A stretch of DNA of 26,130 nt from Cyclostephanos tholiformis (taxonomy: Eukaryota > Bacillariophyta > Thalassiosirophyceae > Thalassiosirales > Thalassiosiraceae), in assembly GCA_036939975.1 (NCBI GenBank), contig JALLPB010000086.1:1-26130 (forward strand), written 5' to 3'. Under the pieces are notes generated by a model. That model saw only the letters and a list, made by a program, of their open reading frames with translations. It had not been told where the DNA came from and ran no database searches. Position 1 is the first letter of the stretch, and each line of letters starts with the position of its first letter. A program made the translations under genes and the position numbers. This document shows, one piece after another, positions 1-9,475 of this stretch.

Positions 1-6
1 AAACAA

Positions 7-267
7 GCTCAAACACTTTCTACACATACAATATGGATGTGGAGAAGAAATGAGCGGTATTGTACAGCCTCAACCATGTAAACACATCTTTACTTTACCC
101 CCCTATCCCCAGATTACCCAAATCTGGGTCAACTTGGCCAGCAGTGTAACAGTGTAAGGGTGCACTTATATGCCTATCCACAGGATATGAATGTGCTTAA
201 GCACTTTCTATACATACAATATGGATGTGGAGAAGAAGTGAACCGTATTGTACAGCCTCAACCATGT
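7..267. repeat. Pair of 73-bp direct repeats (7-79 and 195-267)
   Basis: Two near-identical blocks lie 188 bp apart. Both contain the shared string acaatatggatgtggagaag and end in a shared block from tattgtacagcctc to ccatgt; they differ at only a few positions. The 115 bp between them contain a short perfect hairpin (ccagatt / aatctgg, 109-127). The first copy starts almost at the window edge, so this may be the tail of a longer tandem array or two copies of a dispersed repeat. No coding potential is visible. Confidence 0.85.
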
Positions 268-712
268 CAAGTCAACAGGTCCTTACTTATTTGATACAAT
301 GACAATGATGATTACTACAAGAATGACAATAATGAGATAACAATTATGACTGATGATGCTGACGACTGATGACAATGATGATGAAAATTATGATGATTAA
401 AAGTCTAATTTCTTTGAGTCATAATCAAGTGTGCCTCCATCATATGCTGAAAATCTACCACCATGATCACTGTAAATTAATTGTTGCCACATCCTTGATG
501 TTCTTGTCTTTATGGTGGAGAAACACCAGCTTGGTTGCAACTGACCACGGTTGGCTGCCACCAGAAGGTGCCCATAAGCCTCAGGGGACATACCCCATTG
601 TTTGGAGAGGTGAAATTCATGGTCATAGCTTTACTCAATGCTATACTAGAATGATGATGCAGTGGAGAGGTATTTCATATGGGCAGCAAGGTGGTCTAGA
701 ATGGGACCATCA
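268..712. other. Non-coding stretch with degenerate ATG/GAT-rich simple sequence
   Basis: No convincing gene is visible. Positions 296-404 are a degenerate microsatellite-like run built from atgaca, gatgat and similar words. A plus-strand open frame (369-785) starts inside this run and ends inside the foldback element that follows. It has no recognisable domain, so I treat it as fortuitous. Confidence 0.5.
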
Positions 713-1157
713 TACTACGAGTCTGGTCACAATTGAGAAAATTCCTCCCAACAGGCTCAGAGCAGGCTCAGAGCAAGCTAAGTGATTTTTAAGGTAGGAA
801 TAGTAGAAAAACTTAGCTGTATTTTCCCGTTAGTAGAAAACCTATGAGTACTCTACATAGGACCTTTTTTGGGGGGTTTTGCTAGCTTTCCCGTGAAAAA
901 ATATGTAAGAAAAAGTACACTCATTTTTATCTATCGACGCTCAAATATCTTCAGAACGCTTCCAAAACAAAAATTCAGGCAAAGCTAGCAACCCCCCCAC
1001 AAAAAAGTCCTATGTAGGTTTCTAATATGTTTTCTACTTATGGGAAAATACAGACAAGTTTTTCTACTATTCCTGCCTTAAAAATAACTGAGCTTGTTCT
1101 GAGCCTGCAATGAGCCTGCCAGGGGGATTTTTCTCAATTGTGACCAGACTCGTAGTA
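713..1157. mobile_element. MITE-like foldback element with 177-bp inverted arms
   Basis: The left arm (713-889) begins tactacgagtctggtcacaa. The right arm (981-1157), reverse-complemented, begins with the same 20 bases. The match continues to the inner ends at a shared gctagcttt block, with scattered mismatches and small indels. A 91-bp loop (890-980) separates the arms. The ends start with TA, compatible with a TA target duplication (Tc1/mariner or Stowaway-like), but that superfamily is an inference. No transposase is encoded, so it would be non-autonomous. Transcripts across it could form a long hairpin. Confidence 0.88.
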
Positions 1158-1291
1158 ACTTGACAACATGTTAATATTCATTTAGCCCTTTTTGATCTGG
1201 GGTTTGTAAGGGTGCCCTGAGGCTACCCTTAAATAAGAGTAAGAGTGACATTGATCGCACTGCACCGCCATTGTGGTCTAATAATATAATA

Positions 1292-1366
1292 GGGAAAATA
1301 GGTCATTTGTAAATACATCTAAAAAATGCCATAAAAATATCACACCATCATCAACCACATGTCCAT
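1292..1366. repeat. Left terminal inverted repeat of the MULE
   Basis: This aligns without gaps to the reverse complement of 5341-5415, with 63 of 75 positions identical by my count. An uninterrupted identical core of 23 bp covers aaaaatgccataaaaatatc and the next three bases. The outer end reads gggaaaa, a plausible MULE terminus. Confidence 0.9.
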
Positions 1367-1970
1367 ATCACCAGGTGAGTTTTTGGAAACAACACCTCAC
1401 CTGGTCACTTTCCCATCTTTTTGTATATACACACCTATCACTAAATTTTATTTAACAGTTTCACCAGCTTTCTCATTACCGTTCATTTGTCTGACCTGTT
1501 TATACCATTCCGTTCTTTAGTCTCATCTTGTTTTATTGATCTGTTCATTTGTTTCACAATATCTTTAAGATCATTCATCACTTTCACCTCATGTTTTATA
1601 ACCACTCATATATCAAACATCTTGTTATCTCCTTTTCATCTGCACTCTAACAAATTTGTCTAGAGTTATTTTATGGTACTTTTAAAGTATCACACCTCCC
1701 TCTCAAACGATAATGTATCAAACTTTTGTAAATACACTGTTCATTTATTTCACTTGTTCTGCTATACGTAGTTATTTGTCACACCTGGGTAATGGCTCTG
1801 TTACATTATTTCACCTGCCCACCATGTGTGCCCATAATTCCATGAACACCTATATCTAAGCCAACTCTTCTTTGCCATCCCTGTTCTCATCGTTGTCTCC
1901 ACGGTCCAAGTCAATGTTGCCGAGCTTCCATTTGTTGAGTGGATTCTTGTAACAATCTTCAGAGTTGTGG

Positions 1971-4907
1971 TTAGAACATCCAAAGTCGCCTCTTCCTCTT
2001 CTTCACCAAAGATTCCTGAATGTGGTTGGAGACACTCTTTTGATGCTGAGTTGTACTTGGCCGAACCTTCTTCTTCGCAGCAGCCCAAGAAGGGCAGTAC
2101 TGCAGTAGTTCATCAGGGTGATATTTTCCTTTAACAGTGGTCATGGAAACATTGGCTCTACAGTTGACCTCCGGTGGGTATTGGTCTTGCCAGTGGGCAG
2201 TTGTCCACCAGTAAGGCATAATATGAATTCTTGATAGTCCTTCAATGGAAGTTGACTTTACCACAACTACCATGTGTTGGCATGGCACTCCATCAGTTGC
2301 TGGCTGTCTGCAAGAACATGATCCAAATCTTGATCCATGATGTTCAGCTGATGGGATCATAACTGTATATCTAGTAGAATTCACTGTTGACTTACTCACT
2401 GTAGCACGGTGTCCTCCATTGTCCATGGTGATGAAAGACATCTGATAATCCCCACATTAACTGCATCAAAACACTTCTCCATCAATCTCATCCCTTTGTC
2501 TGTGAGTATGTCCTCTCGTTACTAAGCAAGCTCATTATACCGGTGGAACAGTTCGGACTCAAGCTTCAGCAACAAGATTATGCCAGTCAAAACATCAACA
2601 ACTGTGCGTTGGCATGCAATAGAGTTGGCATTGCTCATTGACTCAACTCCCAAAGATGCTGACTTACCAAACATGCAGATGTCATTGGCCATGTTGCATC
2701 AAGCTGCTGGGTATTGACATTCATCAGGTAATTTTTGAAGGTAATGCAGATCAGTAGGGTGCATCTTATCGTAATTTTTGTCCTTGCATTGCTCAATTCG
2801 ATCTACTGAGTGACAGGAGCTGAGAATATTGTATACCCACAAGGCTGAATATGGAATTTTCCCCTTGCCGCCACCACACATCTTTACAATATTTTGATGA
2901 TGGTGGAAAGAACACATGAACTGGGCTGCAGCTTCAAAAACTTCATTGAACGTGGGAATGGCACCCTTGTCTTGATCCTTTACGAAAGTCTTGCTAGATG
3001 CATCAAGTGATGGGTGAAGTGTTTTGAGAAATGTCCAGAAGGTCTTCCAACTCCTCTTATCCTCATTTCTGAACAACAAACCAAAACCGATTGCTGACAT
3101 GTGACCTTTGGCATTGGTCCCATATGCCAAATAGAGAATATATTTGCCAAATTGAGAGTGTGCCCCATCAGCTTGGTAGACATCTTGTAATAGAGGAATG
3201 ACATGACTACTGCTTGAGGGTGCAAACAGAACACCCCTAACAAACTGACATTCACGGGTACTATCCTCCATACCAAATGTATCCATTAGATAAAGCTCGT
3301 TGTCTTTCTTCCTTTTTTGAATAAATTTTACCTGCTCCTCCCTATCTAGGGTACGCTTTTCCTTCTTAAGATGTGTCAGCTCCTCCTGTAGAACAACCCC
3401 ACAGACTGCCTGCAATATTTCTTTTCTGTTTGCATATAAGATTTCAACGTGATGACATAACCCTTGTAACTCTTTCAAAATGCCCTTTGCATATTTTACA
3501 TTGTCATCTGCACGACCGAACAATTGAATCCTTGCAAGTTCTCGTCCTTACTGCAAAATATTGTCCATCAGCGCATAGTCATTGGCATACGGTTTTAATA
3601 TCTTATGAAGAATCTCATAAGGTAGGCCAAGATTGTCTCCAATAGCACCGACAATAAGAGGAACAATCATCTTTGATTTGAGTGGAGTAGTAAAGCCCCT
3701 ATGGGATGTAGTGTTGAGAGGATCCACTCAAAATTAGGGTGGGATCTGTAGAACATCACCACCGTCCCAACACATGGCAGAATAGACCGTCCACAATCTC
3801 TCACTTTCAGTGAAAGATGCGCGAACATAAAAATCAATGCCAGTTGTGGTGAAGTTCTGATCATCGCTCTGATTGACTGCCATGACTATTCCTTGGAGGT
3901 TTGCTTCTTCAGCAACATGCAGGTAAAGAATGTCCCTAGTGGAGAACGTATGCCCCACAAGCAATGGATCACACTCGACATTGGTCATTATATGGAGGTG
4001 GTCCTTATTGCATCCTGACATTGCAGAAGTGGTACGTGTAGCAGCTTTGTGAGCAATCTTTGCCCGCTTACTTCATTCCTTATTGTTGTATGCTTTGCAC
4101 TCTTTCTTGTACGCACCCATACATCCTCTCTTTTACTTTCAGGGTATTTGCTGAGATCAGGGGACTGTGGTCCACCCGGTATTAAGTTCTTATGGCGTGC
4201 TTTGTCCTTTGGAATTGAGCTAAAAAAGCTTGTCATCAGAATTGGGATCAATCACGATCACATCATCATCGTCCAAAAAAATCAGTCCTCCTCTCTGATT
4301 CACTACACGAATTCAAGTCTTTGTCCTTCCCCTGCTCCTTCTTTGTTCCCTCCTCCTCCCTGTTGTTGCTTCCACAGGACCTGCCATCATCACCATATGC
4401 AAGTTGATAGATCAATGTGGATGCTGCTGCTGCAACGGGAGTGTCAACTAATCCAACCCCAACCTCCTCCTCAATGTCCCTCAGTGTTTGTGGAAGTACC
4501 CTCGGTCTACCTCTTGGATAGGAAATTTCCAGCAAATCCAATGTCTGTTTCTTCCCAGATCTGGTGCTTCTTCTGGTATTTGATGGAAAGGAGAAATCAG
4601 TGTGATGTGCTGTATCTTCACAATGAGCCGGCTCTGCTCAATTTTTGGTTTTAGTTGGGGGATTTTTAGTAGGTGTGGTAGATGTCAGCTGCAGCCTCTT
4701 GGATGCACGTTGCATTTATGGAGCAGGAGGCATTGGTGGCAACTCAACCCCCCCCTGCAAAGCTGTCTCCCTTTTTTTCTCAATGCTGGTAGCTGCTGAA
4801 TGTGATGCAGTGGTCCTCCCCTTTTTGGTGTTGTTCCTTGTAACTGCCGCTGCCTTTTCTGGTGACAGATGATGACTCGCTGATTGTGTTTTACGTCCTC
4901 GAGACAT
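1971..4907 (-). pseudogene. MULE transposase pseudogene (DDE core plus SWIM zinc finger)
   Basis: MULE transposases cut and paste Mutator-type elements by a DDE mechanism. The relic probably starts at the ATG at 4905-4907 (MSRGRKTQ..., basic and Ala/Thr-rich). Pieces at 3988-4541 and 3734-4021 supply the N-terminal region, including VGHTFSTRDILYLHVAEEAN. The catalytic core (2699-3523) shows the first Asp in QADGAH (codon 3167-3169), the second in VKDQDKG (2975-2977) and the MULE-type CxxH in FMCSFH. A third acidic residue, Glu in GVESMSNAN (2642-2644), follows an in-frame TGA at 2699-2701. A SWIM finger of the form CxCx9CxH (2274-2318) lies in the C-terminal piece, which ends in the basic run KKRKRR. 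Stops at 3734, just downstream of it (TGA) and at the TAA before GRELARIQ, plus frame changes upstream, make it non-functional. The family call is firm; the exact start is not. Confidence 0.9.
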
Positions 4908-5340
4908 TTCTTATGGTACAAGGCAACAGGTGCAATAGCAATGAGTGTGATATCGGTAAAGCAAAGAAGGTTCGATGGTGACAATTGAAGAGAATTGATG
5001 GAAAAGGTGCGGCTTTTGATGCCCAATCAAAAAATGTGTCATGTATGTTAACAACAGTTAAGCGTGGGCATGACAGTTGAATTGCTGGGGCTGAACAAGG
5101 CAAGAAGGGGCTCAATCGCCAAAAATGGCCTGAGAAAGAATTGGACTGAGTGCGATTGAAAAAAAGAAAAATCTGCACGTGTGTATAGTTTACCAGCTAC
5201 TAACACGCGGGTATGATAATTGAAATACTAATATTAGGGTAGCATGATATAAAACCATAATAGTAACAAAACTGTGTATATTTGAAAGCTTCAATGACAA
5301 GAACGTGCTAAATAAAGAGGTTGATATGAACGTGTGATAG

Positions 5341-5415
5341 ATGGACATGTGGTCGACAATGATGTGATATTTTTATGGCATTTTTCAGAAGTGTGTATAA
5401 ATGACTTCTTTTCTC
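5341..5415. repeat. Right terminal inverted repeat of the MULE
   Basis: This is the partner of 1292-1366. Read on the minus strand it begins gagaaaa and ends ccacatgtccat, as the left copy does. It lies upstream of the transposase reading direction, so it would be the 5' terminus and possibly the promoter-bearing end of the element. Confidence 0.9.
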
Positions 5416-6484
5416 TTATTTTTTACACTAAATATGTGGCATGTAATGTGCCAATTGAATAAAAATAAAAATTAATTAAAACAAATTTTTACATAATGGC
5501 TTTCACATGGATCTTGCTTTCATGGAGTTTCAAAAATACACATGTGTTATTCAGAATATTACTCCTTCAGTCACTAGATGTGGTCACTCTTTGTGGTTAT
5601 TGCTATCTTTACTGTGTGTTGATAATTTGTAGTGCAAAGATGTATGGTTGATTGTTGCCTAATGAGCATGCTAAAATGTCTCCATTGGCAAACTGGCAGT
5701 TGTGGACATGCATCCGTTGTTCCATCATTGTTGTTATTTTCTGCCTTTGCATGAGAAATGATTGCCCCTTGATGAGCTGTTGCGTAGTAAATGCACTAAG
5801 CATATATCTCAATGCTTCTACTGCAATACTATAGTCTAATCCCTAGAAAATGCTTTAGTAATTATTGCTTGCCTATGGCCAATTCATGTATGGATATGAC
5901 TCGAATTTTTATTACAAATAGTCGCCTCCTATGCACCAGCATTTAGCACTGGACACAATGTTTGCATTGCGCTGACAAGCCGCTTGCCATGGTCCAAAAA
6001 TGTTCCATTACCTGTGGAATGCATGCAGCTTCATTGAAAATCATTGCTATGCTGGCATAAACATCGAGTGAGGATGGCATTGTCTCCTCATCATTCTTGG
6101 AAGGCTTGCTTGGGGCCACAATCCAACACCCTCACACTTGAGTTGGTTTTCCTTTTATTGCCCAATAAAATTTCATTCAGATAAAATGGAGTTTTCTCAA
6201 ATTGTGTATGTATACATGTTAAAAATGAAATTCGCCACTTTCACGCTAATGTGGTAGTTGGTTGGACCTGAATAGTTTCCAGTATTGACAAATCATATGG
6301 ACTCCTCTCAAAACAGGAAACCAATTGAGGAATTTTGGAATTTCCTTTTAATTATATTAGAGCAGTGTTTTCTATTTCAATATTGGATTCCTCCCTACCA
6401 TAGGATGGATTTCTTTTTGCTCACATTTTGTTTTTATCAGTTGAGCCTGCAAACAACTAAACACCCATGAATTCAACACCATCA
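5416..6484. other. AT-rich stretch without a supported gene
   Basis: No intact gene is seen. On the minus strand, a short open frame ending at 5943 has a C-terminal portion (VMEHFWTMASGLSAQCKHC) that faintly resembles the first half of a BED-type zinc finger, as found at the N-terminus of hAT transposases. The other open frames here are short, hydrophobic and unrecognised. Confidence 0.4.
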
Positions 6485-7600
6485 TTATTGGTGTCAAGCT
6501 TCCAAAAACTTTTGCCCTTGCTTCATAGTGGCAGCCGCCCCAGCCATTCCTCCCATCTTCTTCAACCCTGATGCATTGACACTCTTCTTTGAAGGCCCTG
6601 ATTCTATGGCATTGATCAATTGCATCCGCATGCATCTTGCAGTTGAAGGAATCATCATCCCTAACAACTTCAAGGATTTTGATGACAATGGATAGGATGC
6701 AATCTTCATGAATCTTGTGACGCCTCCAAACATGCAAGCCATCTGCATGGCTGACCACACCATAGGACATTTAATGGAGGTAATGGTGTTTGAGGTGTCA
6801 GTGAAGTCCAAGATGCGCCTCAAAGAGGAGCTCAAGATTGCTGATTTTTATGCATACATTGATCAGGACTTGGACCATGATAACATGACATGGGAGGTGA
6901 TCAAATGCTTTTTGATTCAGTGGAAGTCATCAATGGAGCATAAAAAGGAAGCACCAGTCTAGCTAACCAAGATTTCCCCTGTTGACAGGTGGCCTGGAAT
7001 TGGTGGACTTTACCTATGAAAGAAAGCAGGATTGCATAATTCCCCACTCACCTATATTGTCCATCCGGCTGTAATTGTGCAGGAGAGCCACACTCCAAGA
7101 TGTGTGAATCAATTGAATGGGGATCTGACTGCATGCCTTTCACACAAATCAAACATTATTCAACCTTGTTGAATCAGCCACCCAAGGATGCGATATTGCC
7201 CCCACAATTGCACCCTTTCATAAAATACAGAATGGGCATGGGGCAATTCTCACCTTAAAGTCCCAACATTCTAGCTTGTCAAGAAGGAGGCCAAAGACAT
7301 CTTGTCTAACAAGGTCTGGTCTGGCAATACTCCCACCTTTCTTGCTCAGCATATTGGCATGCATGGCCCAAGCAATGCTGCTCGGCATAAGTAGTTGGAA
7401 CCACACTACATTTGGTTGGATATTCGAATTCCATTCCCAAACAGTGTCAGGATAAACCCATTGCACGTACTTGGTAAAGAACTCACATACCTTGTTGAGT
7501 CCCTCATATTGGGTAAATCCCTCTTTATCTATTTTCTTATTTTTCTCTTGATATATCCTATTAATCTAGCTGCCAGATCATCTGGATTTACAGAGTGATG
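6485..7600 (+). pseudogene. Gag-like retrotransposon relic (frameshifted)
   Basis: Joined across frames, this stretch reads like the gag-type protein upstream of pol in diatom LTR retrotransposons. The first piece (about 6540-6958, with one in-frame TAG) includes LTLFFEGPDSMALINCIRM and, later, DLDHDNMTWEVIKCFLIQWK, the latter resembling a motif I associate with these gag proteins. After a stop and frame change comes GLHNSPLTYIVHPAV (about 7030-7072). Further on are IAPFHKIQNGHGAILTLKSQ (about 7199-7258) and WSGNTPTFLAQHIGMHG (about 7318-7368), also typical of the family, again in shifted frames. I found no protease, integrase or RT after it and no LTRs. The assignment rests on remembered motif patterns, and Copia versus Gypsy is not resolved. 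Confidence 0.5.
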
Positions 7601-8888
7601 TTATGGCTACTCAGCATGCATTACAAACAATAGAACAAGAACAGAACTTCATAGTGAAGGAGACTACAATGGACAATTCTTGTTTCCAATAGATGAAGTG
7701 TGTGTTAAATTTAGTGGAAGATATTCATTAGTTATTACAAAAAATATTCTGCAATCCATGAGGGATTGCAATAAATTTTATGTTGCATGGATATGATGAG
7801 GAACAAACAAAGAAGAATGATGAAAGATGTTGTTTTGACAGTAAACTGGTAGGCCTTATTCTGAAAAAACTGGAATTTATGGATTGCAGGATTTTTGTCA
7901 ATTGTTATCATATTGAAGGGTGTACAAGGACAAAAACTAAAAACTCATGATGGGAGTAAATTTACATGAGGCAATAATGGATTGAGCATCAGGTAATCAC
8001 ATGGATGTAAAGGAACAGCGACTCCCAAAGTTTGAAGCAAAAATAAATGATAACGTCATCATGTAGGCGATATTCTACTTTACCTTTCAAGAAGACCTGA
8101 GAGATACTTATTGTAAAATCTGCATTGGTATGACAACAAAGGAAGATAATAGTGCCAAATGCAATTCCTTCAAAAAAATTGTTGAGGAGGTTGCAGATGC
8201 AATAGATGAGGAGAATCTCTTGAATTGTACTTAATGAATTCGTGATCAGAAATGTACTTGAATGATTCTTCAGTATGCCTCATGAGCCAGACAAAGGACT
8301 TACAGTGATGAGTTTGGAGTTGGTTCATGAAGGATGGATAAGTGTGTACTTCTGGCTATTTCTTGATGCCTGAGGACCAACACATGCCTAGGTAAGTCTT
8401 TTTCCAAAGTCAGTATAGACATAATTCTTATCGCTGTGTGCAAGTAGTTGACATAGCTTTTCACATGCATGAAGAGACTTATATCTTTGGTCAAACCACA
8501 TTGACCGATGATGTCAAGGGATATCTTCCTTGGCAAGTTAATTAAAGGATGAGCACCATCATACCATGGGAGAAGGTGAGTCATGTGTATGAAGAGAAGA
8601 AACAGGTAAGTAATACCATTTGATTTGATTGAGTGGGATGATAGGAGGACAATCACTATTTCCACCGACAAAGACAAGAATAAAATTGTCAATCTCCTTG
8701 GAGGAAAATGTCATCTAGTAAGAGGGAATGAGAACCTCTTTTTGCAGATATTTCTGTTCATTGAGCTTCCTCTAGCTTGGCGATATTGACAATGACAAAC
8801 AATGAGAAGAACATCAACCTTCTCATGAGCAACAGCAGCACACTGAGTGTGGTAAGAGGAATTCATCATGGTCTTAAATACTACCGTG
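7601..8888. other. AT-rich stretch with no recognised gene
   Basis: Only short open frames are present. One on the plus strand (about 8090-8234) contains EDLRDTYCKICIGMTTKE, and one on the minus strand (8300-8692) contains HPLINLPRKISLDIIGQCG. Neither matches a family I know. Given the gag-like relic upstream, this may be further decayed retroelement sequence, but nothing here shows it. Confidence 0.4.
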
Positions 8889-9127
8889 CTTATAACAATT
8901 GAAACACTACTACTTACTAAGGGTTAGTTAAGGGTTAGCTAAGGGTTGACTAAGGGTTAGGAATTCACTAGGAATCAGTACATGGCAACGAGTGTACACA
9001 ATCTAAAATCGCTTCCCCAAAAACTCCTCTGAAAATGGAATTAGTACATGTTCACAAGTCTTTCTACGCTACCTAATTCCTAACCCTTAGCTAACCCTTA
9101 GTTAGGGCCTGTCTCAATTGTTATAAG
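8889..9127. mobile_element. Foldback/MITE-like element with TTAGGG-type subterminal repeats
   Basis: The outer ends are inverted copies of cttataacaattga (8889-8902 and 9114-9127). Inside the left arm are four 11-bp units of the form taagggttagN (8918-8961, the third slightly diverged). The right arm holds the inverse, ctaaccctta-type units at 9079-9100, followed by gttagggcc. The interior (about 8962-9078) is unrelated to either and non-coding. The structure fits a small non-autonomous DNA element. The TTAGGG words resemble telomere repeats, but the 11-bp period does not. Confidence 0.75.
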
Positions 9128-9475
9128 TGCACTTTTGTGGTCATCATCATCCAATGGCATTGATGATGATGCAGACAACTACAACATCAATGGTGATTGG
9201 GTCCAAATTGATAAAGAATATGATGATTGCATTGCATGGATAAAAACTGTTGCACCAAGGAAAGGGTAAAAAGTAAACAGGATAAAAGACACACTAACAA
9301 TAACTGCATCATATTGCAGGTGAATTCTTTTATCTTTTACTCTTTTACAATCGAATAAGAGCAACTGCTTCACTATTCTTTTGTTTTTAGAATTGGTGTT
9401 TGATACAATTTCTACGATATTATGATATTATGTCTACCTACATACCTTCTACCCCTCACAAAAAAATCCCACCAA
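9128..9475. other. 3' flank of the carotene desaturase gene, no gene seen
   Basis: This AT-rich stretch lies between the foldback element and the stop codon of the minus-strand desaturase. It probably contains that gene's 3' untranslated region. A minus-strand open frame at 9179-9373 has no recognisable content. Confidence 0.45.

Larger units (their letters stand above)
1292..5415 (-). mobile_element. Decayed Mutator-like DNA transposon (MULE) with both terminal inverted repeats
   Basis: A 4.1-kb element bounded by 75-bp terminal inverted repeats (1292-1366 and 5341-5415) encloses a minus-strand transposase relic with a MULE DDE core and a SWIM zinc finger. About 430 bp of non-coding DNA lies between the right repeat and the probable transposase start at 4907. 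About 600 bp lies between the transposase end and the left repeat. The 9-bp flanks (1283-1291 and 5416-5424) do not match as a target-site duplication. With several stops in the coding region, this indicates an old, immobile copy. Confidence 0.9.

Noticed and set aside
369..785. 138-residue plus-strand open frame
   Set aside because: It begins in an ATG-rich simple-sequence run and ends in the arm of the foldback element. There is no domain and no codon character.
8918..8961. True telomere or interstitial telomere array
   Set aside because: The unit is 11 bp rather than 6, there are only four copies, and an inverse set lies on the other arm of the same small element.
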